Positions 34,691-44,399 of a stretch of DNA of 64,000 nucleotides are shown here, piece after piece. A model generated the notes under the pieces. That model was not told where the DNA came from. It did no database searches and was given only the letters and a program-made list of their open reading frames with translations. How positions within the stretch are numbered: position 1 is the stretch's first letter; each line of letters starts with the position of its first letter. This DNA comes from Myxococcus eversor (lineage in GTDB: Bacteria; Myxococcota; Myxococcia; Myxococcales; Myxococcaceae): the NCBI RefSeq assembly GCF_010894455.1, contig NZ_JAAIXY010000004.1, positions 310,001-374,000 of the forward strand. The letters run 5' to 3'. A program made the translations under genes and the position numbers.

Positions 34691-35992
34691 ATGACGTCCG
34701 CGCCCAAGCTGCTGTTCGCCGACCCCAAGGGGAAGGTGATGGAGCATCCCTACCTGCTGGCCACGCTGCGCAGCGGCGAGGAACTCGTTCCTCCGCAGGA
34801 CAAGCCCATCCCCCTGCCGTCCGCCGGGCGGCTGGTCCACCTGCCGGGCAGGCTGCCGGTGGGGCAGGACCCGAGGACGGGAGAGCTGGAGCTGGTGCGG
34901 GAGATCAACGTCGGAGGCAAGACGTTCACCCCCAACGCGGTGGGCGCGCTCCTGCCACCGGGCTACACGCGCACGTTCCTGCCGGGTGAGGTGAAGGGCA
35001 ACGGGCCGGTGCTGCCACAGTGGGCCTATACGGCGGCGGCGTGGGGCAAGGACGGGCCGGTGGCGTGGGCCATCCACACGGACCGCCGCTCGCATTGGGA
35101 CCCGGAGCGCTACTCCACGCCGGACATGAAGGCGCTGGTGGACAAGCACCTGGCGCGCTTCCCGGACAACCGCGTGCTCAAGCAGCTCAAGACGTGCGCG
35201 ATGCTGTACCGGTGCTTCACGTCGCAGAACACCTTCTATGTCCGCGACGAGGCGGCCATCCCCGCGTCCGTCATGTGCAACGCGCGCTGCGTGGGCTGCA
35301 TCTCCGACCAGCCGGCGGGCGGTCCGCCCGCGTCGCATGAGCGGATGGATGACGGGCCCACCGCCGAGGAGATGGGCGCCATCGGCCTGTTCCATCTGGA
35401 GAACGCGCAGGGCCGCACCATGGTGAGCTTTGGCCAGGGCTGCGAGGGCGAGCCGCTCACGCGCTGGAAGCAGATAGCGGAGTCCATCCGCTACATGCGC
35501 GCGCGCACGGACAAGGGCTCCATCAACATCAACACCAACGCGAGCCTCACGCGTGGCCTGGAGGCGCTGCTCGACGCGGGCCTGGATGCCGTGCGCGTGT
35601 CGCTCAACGCCGCGTCGAAGGGGCTCTACGAGGCGTACTACAAGCCGGTGAAGTACGGCTGGGAGGACGTGGAGGCGTCGATTGCGCTCGCGCGTGAGCG
35701 GGGCGCGTACCTGGCGCTCAACCTGCTCCTGTTCCCCGGCGTCACGGACCGCGAGGGCGAGGTGCGGGCGCTGGAGCGGCTGGTGAAGAAGTACAAGGTG
35801 GACCAGGTGCAGACGCGCTCGCTGGCCATCGACCCGCTCCAGTACCTGGATGCGGCGCGCGACGTGGGCGCGGGCGGAGAGCCGGTGGGCATCCGCGAGC
35901 TGCTCCAGCGCATGAAGGCGGCGCGGCCGGGGCTCATCATCGGCAACTTCGCGCGCGGGCTGGAGGAACGGGAGAACGCCGCGGGGAAGTGA
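34691..35992 (+). CDS. Radical SAM protein of unknown substrate
   Basis: A 433-residue protein. The [4Fe-4S]-binding motif is C196-N-A-R-C200-V-G-C203, the radical SAM CxxxCxxC signature. It is followed by FGQGCEGEPLTRWKQI, INTNASLT and AVRVSLNAASKGLYEAYY, which fit the barrel strands of pyruvate-formate-lyase-activating-like enzymes. The first about 185 residues are a separate N-terminal region rich in Pro/Gly that is not part of the core. There is no C-terminal Cys cluster, so an auxiliary cluster is unlikely. It stands between ald and frzZ with no obvious partner. The same gene position occurs in the M. xanthus frz region, as far as I recall. Substrate unknown. Confidence 0.87.
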   Translation: MTSAPKLLFADPKGKVMEHPYLLATLRSGEELVPPQDKPIPLPSAGRLVHLPGRLPVGQDPRTGELELVREINVGGKTFTPNAVGALLPPGYTRTFLPGEVKGNGPVLPQWAYTAAAWGKDGPVAWAIHTDRRSHWDPERYSTPDMKALVDKHLARFPDNRVLKQLKTCAMLYRCFTSQNTFYVRDEAAIPASVMCNARCVGCISDQPAGGPPASHERMDDGPTAEEMGAIGLFHLENAQGRTMVSFGQGCEGEPLTRWKQIAESIRYMRARTDKGSININTNASLTRGLEALLDAGLDAVRVSLNAASKGLYEAYYKPVKYGWEDVEASIALARERGAYLALNLLLFPGVTDREGEVRALERLVKKYKVDQVQTRSLAIDPLQYLDAARDVGAGGEPVGIRELLQRMKAARPGLIIGNFARGLEERENAAGK

Positions 35993-36104
35993 GGCGCGGG
36001 GCCCGTCGAGCAGCGGGGCGGGCCATTGTGGAGGCCGGCCCCCGCGTACTCCGGGACTTGTATCGCTACGCGGCGCTGGGGGGGCCTGAGTCCCTCGTCA
36101 GCGC

Positions 36105-36971
36105 CTACTCGCCGCCAGGCGGCATCAGCTCCTTGGCGACGAGGTTCCCCATGACGGCGTCCTTGGGGATGTAGCCATCGGCGCCGGCCTCGCGGCAGAT
36201 GCGCTGGAGCTCCTCGACATTCTCGCCGGAGCACAAGAGCACCTTGATGCCCTTGAAGAGGCTGTTGCTCTTGATGAAGCGGCAGAACTGCTCGCCGTTC
36301 ACGTTGGGCATCCGCACGTCCAGCAGCACCAGGTCCGGACGCGTCTGCTTCTTGAGGATGATCTTCGTGGCCTTGTCGGCGGTGTCCGCGAAATGGACCT
36401 CGAAGCCCTTGGCCACCAGGTCCGCCTCGATGATGCGGGCGGTCATCTCACTGTCGTCGACGATGAGGATGCGCGGCTTGCGGCCACCGGTGGTGGGGGC
36501 GGGCTTGAGCCCCGTCGAGGCGACAGGGGCGGGCGCCGGGGCTGCCTGGGGTGATTCCGACGCCGGTGCGGCCGAGGGAGGGGGGACGGCGGAGGGGACA
36601 CCCAGGGCGGGAGCCCCGATGAGTCCCATCACTCCACTCAGCACGCCCTCCAGGCCACCACTCTTGAGGATGTAGCCGTCCGCGCCGGACGCCTTCGTCT
36701 TGCCGGCCAGCTCCGCTTCCGAGATGTCGGAGTAGAGGACCAGCTTCGCGGTGACTTTCTTCTGAACCCGCAGATATTCGACGACATCGTCGCCGAACAT
36801 CTCCGGCATGTTCACGTCCATGAGGATGAGCGCGAACGGCCCCTCGGTGAGCTTCCGCTCGAGGCTGGCCAGGTCCTGGGCCCCGCTCGCCTGGTAGCCA
36901 GCGGCGGTGAGGGCCCGAACGGTGAGCTCCACCAGCATCGGGCTGTCATCAATGACCAGTACGCGCGACAT
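36105..36971 (-). CDS. frzZ: FrzZ, dual receiver-domain response regulator
   Basis: A 288-residue output protein of the Frz pathway that controls cell reversals. It has two CheY-like receivers, residues 1-120 (Asp52 in LILMDVNMP) and about 168-285 (Asp218 in LVLLDVRMP), joined by an Ala/Pro-rich linker. Both phospho-acceptor sites match the positions known in M. xanthus FrzZ relative to the termini. FrzE phosphorylates FrzZ. No output domain exists. The start is ATG at 36971 with GAGGAGG close upstream; a TTG at 36983 is in frame. It is divergent from frzA, the classical arrangement. Confidence 0.96.
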   Translation of the reverse strand: MSRVLVIDDSPMLVELTVRALTAAGYQASGAQDLASLERKLTEGPFALILMDVNMPEMFGDDVVEYLRVQKKVTAKLVLYSDISEAELAGKTKASGADGYILKSGGLEGVLSGVMGLIGAPALGVPSAVPPPSAAPASESPQAAPAPAPVASTGLKPAPTTGGRKPRILIVDDSEMTARIIEADLVAKGFEVHFADTADKATKIILKKQTRPDLVLLDVRMPNVNGEQFCRFIKSNSLFKGIKVLLCSGENVEELQRICREAGADGYIPKDAVMGNLVAKELMPPGGE

Positions 36972-36990
36972 CGTCCTCCTCAAAGGATTC

Positions 36991-37003
36991 AGGGTGCAAC
37001 CCT
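36991..37003. promoter_or_regulatory. Inverted repeat / -10-like element in the frzZ-frzA intergenic region
   Basis: AGGGT-GCA-ACCCT is a perfect short inverted repeat. On the minus strand it contains TAGGGT (37004-36999), a -10-like hexamer 27 nt before the frzZ ATG. It may be an operator overlapping the frzZ promoter. Confidence 0.3.
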
Positions 37004-37065
37004 ACACCTTTGGTTCAGCGCGGACCATCGAAACGGCGAGCGGCCGGCCTCCATGCGACCTCCTC

Positions 37066-37094
37066 TTGACCGGTTTTCGTCCCCTCCGGATACT
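37066..37094 (+). promoter_or_regulatory. Predicted promoter of the frzA-F operon
   Basis: TTGACC (37066-37071) and GATACT (37089-37094) are spaced by exactly 17 bp, with five and four consensus matches. The start point would be near 37101, about 40 nt before the frzA ATG at 37142. A TTG at 37103 lies almost at the predicted start site. Confidence 0.5.
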
Positions 37095-37141
37095 CCGCCG
37101 TCTTGACCACGACCTCGACTCCCCTGCAGCGAGCACTCCGG

Positions 37142-37624
37142 ATGGCTCCGGACCGTGCCGTGGCCGCACAGGCCCGGCCGGAGCAGGAGTTCTTCTGCTT
37201 CCGGGTGGGAGACCTGCGCTTCGGGGTGCCCAGCGAGAACGTCCTCGAGGTGTTCCGCGCCGGGCTGCTCACCCCCCTGCCAAGGACTCCTTCCTTCATC
37301 ATGGGCGTCACCGGCCATCGCGGTGAGGTCCTCCCCGTCGTCGACCTCTTGCGCTTCCTCTCCAAGGGAGAGGCGCGCATCGGTCCCCGCACGCGCCTGT
37401 TCATCGGCGTCACGGGCAGCATCGTCGCCGGCGTCGTCGCCGACACGGTGCTGGGCCTGCGCCGCATCCCCGTCTCCGAAATCCTGCCACCACCGCTCGG
37501 GGGAGACTCCGCCGCGGAGCATCTGCTGGGCGTGGTGCAGGGCAGCACCGCCCAGGACGGCATCAACCTCCTCAACTTCCACAAGCTGCTGCAGACGGCC
37601 CGGCAGCGGGCGGTGGCTCGATGA
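37142..37624 (+). CDS. frzA: FrzA, CheW-like coupling protein
   Basis: A 160-residue CheW-type protein that links the FrzCD receptor to the FrzE kinase. The CheW domain begins EFFCFRVGDLRFGVPSENVLEV and continues with the typical IMGVTGHRGEVLPVVDLLRFL motif and a ...GVVADTVLGLRRIPVSEI strand. ATG at 37142 gives the length expected for FrzA; a TTG at 37103 would add 13 residues. Its last codon overlaps frzB by 4 bp (ATGA), so translation is coupled. Required for normal reversal control in M. xanthus. Confidence 0.93.
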   Translation: MAPDRAVAAQARPEQEFFCFRVGDLRFGVPSENVLEVFRAGLLTPLPRTPSFIMGVTGHRGEVLPVVDLLRFLSKGEARIGPRTRLFIGVTGSIVAGVVADTVLGLRRIPVSEILPPPLGGDSAAEHLLGVVQGSTAQDGINLLNFHKLLQTARQRAVAR

Positions 37625-38007
37625 ACGACGAGTCGCTCGTGGAGGAAAAGGTCGAGGAGGTGGACATCCTCTTCTTCGAGATTGGCACCAAGACCTTCGG
37701 CACGGACGCGTCGTCGGTGCTGCGCATCGACCGCTCGTTGCCGGAGGACATCACCCTGCCGGAGCTGGGGCTTCTGCACCGAGGCCACCGCGCGATCGTC
37801 TTCGACACCCCGGAAGGAGAAGGCCACCTGAAGGTGGACACCGTCCGGGGCGTGCGCCCCATCCCCGTGACGCAGCTTCGCCGCATGCCCCCCACCGCGG
37901 GCGCGGCCTCTTATGCCGTCGGTGTGTGCCTGGAAGAGGCCCGCACCGTTTTGCTGATTGACCTGGTGGAGACCGCCAGGCCCCAAGATTCTCAAGGAAG
38001 GCACTGA
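37621..38007 (+). CDS. frzB: FrzB, CheW-like protein
   Basis: A 128-residue, divergent CheW-like protein. The pattern ILFFEIGTKTFGTDASSVLRID and VFDTPEGEGHLKVDTVRGVRPIPV follows the CheW fold, but the usual G-x-x-x-x-R-G-x-x-x-P kinase-binding loop is reduced; the fold appears trimmed. FrzB is described as a smaller CheW that does not act like the canonical coupler FrzA. It overlaps frzA by 4 bp and ends 5 bp before frzCD. Confidence 0.9.
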   Translation: MNDESLVEEKVEEVDILFFEIGTKTFGTDASSVLRIDRSLPEDITLPELGLLHRGHRAIVFDTPEGEGHLKVDTVRGVRPIPVTQLRRMPPTAGAASYAVGVCLEEARTVLLIDLVETARPQDSQGRH

Positions 38008-38012
38008 CCGCA

Positions 38013-39260
38013 ATGTCCCTGGACACCCCCAACGAGAAGCCCGCGTCCAAGGCCCGCTCCGCGCGCAAGGCCCCCGCCAACAAGGCGAGTGCCGCCGCGC
38101 CGCCGGCGCCCCTCAAGGCCTTCACCGACACGCTGTTGACGGTGCTGGCCGGCAACCTCCAGGCCCGCGTCCCCAAGGAGCTGGTCGGCGCCGGCGGCGA
38201 GGAGATGGCCCACCTGCTCAACCAGGTGCTGGACAACTTCGCCAGCTCCGAGCACCGCAAGCACGTGGCGGCGCAGGAGATCGATCAGGCGCTCGACGCG
38301 CTCATCAGCCTGGTGCGCGAAGGCGACCTGTCCCGGTGGAACACCACCACCGAGGACCCCCAGCTCGGGCCCCTGCTGGAGGGCTTCGGCAAGGTCATCG
38401 AGACGCTGCGTACGTTCGTGCGGGAGATCAACGAGGCGGCGCTGCGGCTGTCCTCGTCCGCCAACCAGGTGCTGGCGGCGTCCACCCAGCACGAGACGTC
38501 CTCCACGGAGCAGGCGGCGGCCATCCACGAGACGACCGCCACCATGGAGGAGTTGAAGCATGCCTCCGCGCAGATCGCCGAGAACGCCGGCAGCGTGGCG
38601 CGCGTGGCGGAAGAGACGCTCGGCGCGGCGCGCGCGGGCCGTGGCGCCATTGGCGAGTTCATCCAGGCCATGCAGCAGATCCGCAGCGACGGCGTCGCCG
38701 TGGCGGACTCCATCGCGAAGCTGTCCAAGCGCGTGGAGCGCATCGGCACCGTCGTCGAGGTCATCGATGAGATCGCCGACCGCTCCGACCTGCTCGCGCT
38801 GAACGCGGCGCTGGAAGGCAGCCGCGCGGGTGAGGCGGGCAAGGGCTTCTCCATCGTCGCGGCGGAGATGCGCCGGCTGGCGGAGAACGTCCTGGACTCC
38901 ACCAAGGAGATCAAGAACCTCATCACGGAGATTCGCGAGGCCACCGCGGCCGCCGCGGGTGCCGCCGAGGCGTCGAAGACGGCCACCGAGTCCGGTGAGA
39001 AGCTGGGCGCCGTCGCGGCCCAGGCCGTGGAAGGCATCCTCGCCGGCGTGCAGGAGACGAGCGACGCGGCCCGCGTCATCAACCTCGCCACCCAGCAGCA
39101 GCGCACGGCCACCGAGCAGGTGGTGGCGTCCATGGCGGAGATTGAAGATGTGACGCGTCAGACGACCCAGGCGTCGAAGCAGGCGACGGGGGCGGCGGCG
39201 GAGCTCACCCAGCTGGCCGCACGGCTGGCGGAGCTCATCAAGCGCTTCAAGGCCGACTAG
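38013..39260 (+). CDS. frzCD: FrzCD, cytoplasmic methyl-accepting chemoreceptor
   Basis: A 415-residue chemoreceptor without membrane segments. The first about 35 residues are Lys/Arg/Ala/Pro-rich; in M. xanthus this tail binds the nucleoid. Then comes a helical part and the signalling domain with the conserved hairpin DEIADRSDLLALNAALEGSR, which docks to FrzA and FrzE. Methylation helices with Glu/Gln pairs flank the tip (for example SSTEQAAAIHETTATMEEL and QQQRTATEQVVASMAEIED). It receives methyl groups from FrzF. Length agrees with the M. xanthus protein. Confidence 0.97.
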   Translation: MSLDTPNEKPASKARSARKAPANKASAAAPPAPLKAFTDTLLTVLAGNLQARVPKELVGAGGEEMAHLLNQVLDNFASSEHRKHVAAQEIDQALDALISLVREGDLSRWNTTTEDPQLGPLLEGFGKVIETLRTFVREINEAALRLSSSANQVLAASTQHETSSTEQAAAIHETTATMEELKHASAQIAENAGSVARVAEETLGAARAGRGAIGEFIQAMQQIRSDGVAVADSIAKLSKRVERIGTVVEVIDEIADRSDLLALNAALEGSRAGEAGKGFSIVAAEMRRLAENVLDSTKEIKNLITEIREATAAAAGAAEASKTATESGEKLGAVAAQAVEGILAGVQETSDAARVINLATQQQRTATEQVVASMAEIEDVTRQTTQASKQATGAAAELTQLAARLAELIKRFKAD

Positions 39261-39299
39261 CTCTTTTGGGAAGGGGAGGGTGCGCAGCGCTCACCGCCC

Positions 39300-41576
39300 A
39301 TGGATACCGAGGCACTCAAGAAATCCCTCCTGAAGAAGTTCCAGGAGGTCACCGCCGACCGCCTCCAGAAGATCCAACTGGGTGTGTTGGACCTGGAGAA
39401 GGAGACCGCGGATCAGGCCGCGGACGACGTCGCGCGCGAGCTGCACACGATGAAGGGAGAGGCCCGCATGTTGGGCCTCGCCGCCATCGGTCAGCTCGCT
39501 CACGCGGCGGAGGACGTCCTGCGCGCCGAGCGAGAGGGACGCACGGCCACGGAGATCGCCACGGACGTCATGCTCCGTGCCTGCGACGTCCTGTCCGACC
39601 TCATCGAGGACCTGTCCGGTGCGAACATCGGCACGTCCGCGAGCGAGGACATCGTGCGCGCGATGGCGGAGGTGTCCGGCCAGGCCGCGCCCGTCATTCA
39701 TGGCGCGAAGCCCAAGCCGCCTCCTCCGGTGGCGGCGCCCGTCGTCTCAGCGCCACCCCCCGTGGCCGCCGCCCCCGTGGCGGCTCCCCGGCCGGCGCCC
39801 GTGGAAGCTCCGGCCGCGGCGCATCCTCCAGTCCGAGGTGGGGAGGAGGAGGCTCCGAGCGCGGCGAAGTCGGCCATCGCCGACCGCACGATTCGCGTGA
39901 ATGTGGAGGTGCTGGACTCGCTGGGCCTGCTCGCGGGTGACCTGCTGGTGGAGAGCGCCCGGGGTCGGCTGCGCAGCTCGGAGACGGAGGCGCTGTTCGA
40001 GCGCTTCAGCCGCCTGGGAGACCGCTTCCTGCGGCTGGCCGAGCAGGTGGAGATCCCCAACGAAGTGCGCATGGTGTTGGACCGCGTGGAGAGCGATCTC
40101 CACATGCTGCGCGACGATGCGTTCCGCTTCGTGCGGCGCAACGACGACGGCATCAACATCCTGCACGGCAACCTGTCGAAGATGGCGGACCACGTGGCGG
40201 AGGCCCGCCTGGTGCCACTGTCCACGGTGTTCGACGCCTTCCCGCGCGCGGTGCGGGACATGGCGCGCACGCAGAACAAGGAAGTGGACCTGCTCATCGA
40301 GAACGCCGACATCGGCGTGGACCGGTCCATGCTGGCAGACGTGCGCGACGCGCTGGTGCACCTCCTGCGCAACGCGGTGGACCACGGCCTGGAGTCGCCT
40401 GACACGCGTCAGCAGCTCGGCAAGCCGCTCACGGGCCGGGTCCGCATCCGCGTCCGCGTGGATGGCGACATGCTCCACATCGAGGTGGAGGACGACGGGC
40501 GCGGCATCGACCCGGAGCGCCTGCGCCAGGTGGCCGTCAACAAGCGCCTCATCAACGCGGTTCAGGCCGCCGCCCTGTCCGAGCGCGAGGCCATCGAGCT
40601 CATCTTCCGTCCCGGCTTCTCCACCCGCGAGCAGGTCAGCGAGCTGTCCGGCCGCGGCGTCGGCATGGACGTGGTGAAGCGCAAGGTGGAGACGCTCGGC
40701 GGTTCGGTGGGCGTCAACAGCCGCATCGGCCGTGGCACCACCATCACCCTGCGGCTGCCTCAGTCGCTCGCGTTGATGAAGGTGCTGCTGGTGCGCCTGG
40801 GCGATGATGTCTACGGCATGCCCGCCGCCGACGTCGAGGCGGTGATGCGCGTCAAGCCGGATGACCGGCTGGAGATCTTCGGCACCCTCGCCGTGCGGCA
40901 CCGGGGCAAGCCCACCGCGCTCGTGGCGCTGGGGCCGCTGCTCGGCCTCAACGGTGGCAACCGCTTCGACCGCCCGCCGGCCGTCGTCGTCCGTCACGGC
41001 GAGGACCACGCGGCCCTCGTGGTGGACGGCTTCGTGGACGAGCGCGAAGTCGCCGTGAAGCCCTGCGGCGGCGAGTTCCTCAAGGGCGCGCCCTTCATCG
41101 CCGGCACCGCCGCGCTGGAGGACGGCCGCATCGCCGTGCTGCTGCACGTCCCCGACATCATGACGGAGGTGCGTCGCATGGCGCGGCCCGTCACCCAGGC
41201 GCCGGCGGCCAAGCGGCTCCGGGTGCTGCTCGTGGACGACTCTCCCATTGCCCGTGCGACGGAGGGCGCGCTCGTCAAGGCGCTGGGCCACATGGTGGAG
41301 GAGGCCCAGGACGGCGAGGAGGCCTACGTCAAGGTGCAGAACAACACCTACGACCTCATCCTCACCGACGTGCAGATGCCGAAGATGGACGGCTTCTCGC
41401 TCGCGCGGCGGCTGAAGTCGACGCCCGCGGTGGCGCGCATCCCCGTCATCATCCTGTCGTCGCTCGCCTCTCCCGAAGACAAGCGGCGCGGCCTGGACGC
41501 GGGCGCGGATGCCTATCTCGTCAAGGGAGAGCTGGGCGTGGAAGTGCTCGCGCAGGCAATCGACAGGCTGACCTGA
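39300..41576 (+). CDS. frzE: FrzE, CheA-CheY hybrid histidine kinase
   Basis: A 758-residue kinase. The Hpt domain carries the phospho-acceptor His49 (ELHTMKGEARMLG). A long Ala/Pro-rich linker (about 140-185) follows. Then come the dimerisation, ATP-binding (HLLRNAVDHGLE N-box, DDGRGIDPERL G1-box, GRGVGMDVVKRKV G2-box, GRGTTITLRLP) and CheW-like P5 domains. The C-terminal receiver (about 640-758) has Asp690 in LILTDVQMP. His49 and the position of Asp690 relative to the C-terminus match M. xanthus FrzE. It phosphorylates FrzZ. The internal receiver is known to restrain the kinase. Confidence 0.97.
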   Translation: MDTEALKKSLLKKFQEVTADRLQKIQLGVLDLEKETADQAADDVARELHTMKGEARMLGLAAIGQLAHAAEDVLRAEREGRTATEIATDVMLRACDVLSDLIEDLSGANIGTSASEDIVRAMAEVSGQAAPVIHGAKPKPPPPVAAPVVSAPPPVAAAPVAAPRPAPVEAPAAAHPPVRGGEEEAPSAAKSAIADRTIRVNVEVLDSLGLLAGDLLVESARGRLRSSETEALFERFSRLGDRFLRLAEQVEIPNEVRMVLDRVESDLHMLRDDAFRFVRRNDDGINILHGNLSKMADHVAEARLVPLSTVFDAFPRAVRDMARTQNKEVDLLIENADIGVDRSMLADVRDALVHLLRNAVDHGLESPDTRQQLGKPLTGRVRIRVRVDGDMLHIEVEDDGRGIDPERLRQVAVNKRLINAVQAAALSEREAIELIFRPGFSTREQVSELSGRGVGMDVVKRKVETLGGSVGVNSRIGRGTTITLRLPQSLALMKVLLVRLGDDVYGMPAADVEAVMRVKPDDRLEIFGTLAVRHRGKPTALVALGPLLGLNGGNRFDRPPAVVVRHGEDHAALVVDGFVDEREVAVKPCGGEFLKGAPFIAGTAALEDGRIAVLLHVPDIMTEVRRMARPVTQAPAAKRLRVLLVDDSPIARATEGALVKALGHMVEEAQDGEEAYVKVQNNTYDLILTDVQMPKMDGFSLARRLKSTPAVARIPVIILSSLASPEDKRRGLDAGADAYLVKGELGVEVLAQAIDRLT

Positions 41577-41586
41577 GGAGCCACGT

Positions 41587-42609
41587 TTGGGCGGCACGGC
41601 TGCGGCGGGGATGGCGTTCAGGGTGCTCATGGTGGGCAAGGGGCTGCGCGCGCTCGCGGCCCGGGGCCTGTTCGACGGCGAGTCGCTCGTCCCGGTGGGG
41701 CCCGCCGAAGTCGACTTCCCCGGCGCGCTCGTCGCCGTGCAGCGCCACTTCCCGGACGTGGTGCTGGTGGACCTGACGGGAATCGAATCCCTGGAGGCCA
41801 TCGACGACGTCATGGTGGGCCGGCCCGTGCCGGTGCTGGCGCTGCACCCCGGCGCCCTGTCCGGGCAGGACGCGTTCCAGGCCATGGCCCTGGGCGCCCT
41901 GGACGTCGTGGAGCGCCCGGCCATCCCCGGCGCCGACTTCTGGGCCCACATCGCTCGCAAGCTGGTGCTGCTGGCCCAGGTGAAGGCCGTGCGCCAGACG
42001 CGCTCCGTCACCCGGGCCCCCAAGGAGGAGCTCCCGCCGCCGCCCTTTCCCCTGGTGGCCATCGCCGCGTCCCTGGGCGGTCCGAAGGCCGTTGCACAGG
42101 TACTGCGGAAGATTCCACGAGACTTTCCCGCGCCCATCGCCTACTGCCAGCACATCAGCGAGGGATTCACGGAGGGCCTCGCACACTGGCTGACGATGGA
42201 GACGGCGCTGGGAGTGACGGAGGCGGAGCACGGCATGGTGATGGTGCCCGGGACGGTCTACATCGCACCGTCGGGCAGTCATCTGTTGGTGCGACCCGAG
42301 GGCAGGCTGGAGCTGGACTCGGGACCGGCTCTCCGGGGATTCCGGCCTTCGTGTGACATGCTGCTCACTTCGGCGGCGGAGGCCTTCGGCGCGAGCTGCG
42401 TTGGGGTCATCCTGACGGGGATGGGGCGGGACGGTGCGCGGGGGATGAAGGAGATCCGGGAGCGGGGAGGGCGGACCATCGCTCAGGATGAAGGGACGTC
42501 CGCGGTATGGGGCATGCCTCGCGAGGCGGTGCTGCTCGGGGCGGCGCAGGAAGTGCTGCCGTTGGAGCGCATTGGCCCCACGTTGGTGCAGTGGGTGGAA
42601 GCGTGCTGA
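41587..42609 (+). CDS. frzG: FrzG, CheB-like methylesterase
   Basis: A 340-residue protein that removes methyl groups from FrzCD. The esterase domain (about 150-340) has the catalytic triad Ser162 (AASLGG), His189 (CQHISEGF) and Asp282 ([10 protein letters not shown]). The N-terminal 125 residues still resemble a receiver ([23 protein letters not shown]) but lack the acidic pair needed for Mg binding, so phosphorylation is unlikely. The start is TTG at 41587, with GAGGAG 6 nt upstream; ATG at 41611 is an alternative that gives 332 residues. It overlaps frzF by 7 bp. Confidence 0.92.
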   Translation: MGGTAAAGMAFRVLMVGKGLRALAARGLFDGESLVPVGPAEVDFPGALVAVQRHFPDVVLVDLTGIESLEAIDDVMVGRPVPVLALHPGALSGQDAFQAMALGALDVVERPAIPGADFWAHIARKLVLLAQVKAVRQTRSVTRAPKEELPPPPFPLVAIAASLGGPKAVAQVLRKIPRDFPAPIAYCQHISEGFTEGLAHWLTMETALGVTEAEHGMVMVPGTVYIAPSGSHLLVRPEGRLELDSGPALRGFRPSCDMLLTSAAEAFGASCVGVILTGMGRDGARGMKEIRERGGRTIAQDEGTSAVWGMPREAVLLGAAQEVLPLERIGPTLVQWVEAC

Positions 42610-44387
42610 ATGTGAGCAACAAAGTGCTTCAGCAGCTCGCGGCGCTCCTCCTGGAGCGCGCGGGGCTGAAGATCACCCCGGATGGGTTCCACAGCTTGCG
42701 GCTGGCCTTGTCCACCCGCATGCCCGCGCTGGGCGTGGAGGAGCCGGAGCGCTACCTCCAGCGACTGGCGGGGCCCGGCGGTGAGGAGGAGCTGCGCTCC
42801 CTCTTGCCGCTGGTGACGGTGGGGCACACGGAGTTCTTCCGCGATGGCAAGCAGTTCCGCGCCCTGGAGAAGAGCGTGCTGCCGGACCTGCTGGCGCGCG
42901 CGCGGCGGGAGATGCGCCGCGTGTCCGTCTGGTCCGCTGGCTGCGCCACGGGCGAGGAGCCCTACAGCGTGGCCATGGTGCTGGCGGAGCTGGGCGCGCT
43001 GTCCTCCGAGGTGGACCTGTGGGCCACGGACCTGAACCTAGCCGCGGTGGAGGCCGCCCGGCAGGGGCGCTTCTCCCTGCGCCGGAGCATCAGCATCCAT
43101 CCGGAGCGGCTGGCCCGGTTCTTCCGTCCCGTCGAGGATGGCTTCGAGGCGCTGCCCGCGCTGCGTGAGTACATCCGCTTCGACGGGCAGAACCTGGCCG
43201 TGCCCGTCTTCGACAAGGTGGCCCTGAACTCGCTGGACCTCATCCTCTGTCGCAACGTCATCATCTACTTCGACCTGCCCACCATCCGCGGGTTGATGGA
43301 CCGCTTCCTCAGCGCGCTGCGGCCCGGCGGACTGCTCTTCCTCGGGTACTCGGAGAGCCTCTTCAAGGTCTATGACCGCTTCGAGATGATCGAAGTGGAC
43401 GGCGCCTTCGTGTATCGGCGCCCGCCGAGCGACAAGGGCTACCGTCCGCCGCCCCTGCGCATCCATCCGTACCCCGGCACCGCCGAGCAGGCCCAGCGCG
43501 CGCCGGAGCCGGAGCCGTTCTCTCCCGCCGTGTACGCGCGGCCCCCCATCGAAGGGGCCTTTGGCGCCCGTCCTCGCGGAGCCTCGTCGGACGCGTCCTC
43601 CGTCCGGGGGCCCGGTTCGCTCACCGGCTCCTTCCCCGCCGTGGGTCCGCTGCCCGCCGCCTCGCCCGTGCCGAGCGCCAATGCGTCGTCCTCGACGACG
43701 ACGCGGGTCAATGACCTGGGCCGCCCGCGTGTCACCGTGGAGCTGCCCGCGGTGGGCAGCCCTGATGCCTCGCGCATGCGGCCCACCGTGGAGATTCCGG
43801 CGGTGTCCGCGCCCGCGCGCACCGTCACCGGAGAGCTGGCGGTACCCTCCGCGTGGCCCAAGCTGCTGCCGCCCGCGGAGCGGCTGGCCATGGCCGTGCG
43901 GAAGATGACGCAGGGGGATTTCCCCGGCGCCATCTCCGGCGTGCAGCGCCTGCTGGTGGATGAGCCGAGTGACTTGGACGCGCTGTTGACGCTGGGCAAC
44001 CTCTTCTCGCTCACCGGGCGCATCCCCGAGGCGCGCGAGGCCTTCGCCCAGGCCATCCAGCGCGAGCCGCTGTGCGTGGAGGCCCGCATCTTTGGGGGCG
44101 TGGCGGCCCTGCAGGCCGGAGAGCTGAAGGAGGCGCGCTCCGAGCTGGGCAAGGCGCTGTTCCTGGAACCCACGCTGGCCATCGGCCACTACCTGCTGGC
44201 GCAGGTGCAGGAGCGCAGTCACGACTCGGAGGCCGCGCGTCGCAGCTACCGCAACGCGATTGCCCAGCTGCGCTTCCCGCAGCGCACGCTGGCGGGGCAC
44301 TACCCGGAGATGCCGGACTCGGCGGAGGCCATCTCCCGCGCGGCGCGCTACGCCCTCGCCGCGCTGGAAGAACAGCCTCCGCACTGA
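42603..44387 (+). CDS. frzF: FrzF, CheR methyltransferase with TPR domain
   Basis: A 594-residue methyltransferase acting on FrzCD with S-adenosylmethionine. The CheR core (about 1-275) includes [34 protein letters not shown] (SAM site), [24 protein letters not shown] and [10 protein letters not shown] long Pro/Ala/Ser-rich linker (about 290-440) follows, then TPR repeats (about 450-590), which in M. xanthus regulate FrzF activity. I use GTG at 42603 just upstream of the frzG stop, since the residues before it are in a different frame's coding region. Last gene of the frz operon, convergent with the next gene 12 bp away. Confidence 0.94.
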   Translation: MLNVSNKVLQQLAALLLERAGLKITPDGFHSLRLALSTRMPALGVEEPERYLQRLAGPGGEEELRSLLPLVTVGHTEFFRDGKQFRALEKSVLPDLLARARREMRRVSVWSAGCATGEEPYSVAMVLAELGALSSEVDLWATDLNLAAVEAARQGRFSLRRSISIHPERLARFFRPVEDGFEALPALREYIRFDGQNLAVPVFDKVALNSLDLILCRNVIIYFDLPTIRGLMDRFLSALRPGGLLFLGYSESLFKVYDRFEMIEVDGAFVYRRPPSDKGYRPPPLRIHPYPGTAEQAQRAPEPEPFSPAVYARPPIEGAFGARPRGASSDASSVRGPGSLTGSFPAVGPLPAASPVPSANASSSTTTRVNDLGRPRVTVELPAVGSPDASRMRPTVEIPAVSAPARTVTGELAVPSAWPKLLPPAERLAMAVRKMTQGDFPGAISGVQRLLVDEPSDLDALLTLGNLFSLTGRIPEAREAFAQAIQREPLCVEARIFGGVAALQAGELKEARSELGKALFLEPTLAIGHYLLAQVQERSHDSEAARRSYRNAIAQLRFPQRTLAGHYPEMPDSAEAISRAARYALAALEEQPPH

Positions 44388-44399
44388 AGGCCGGCGCCC

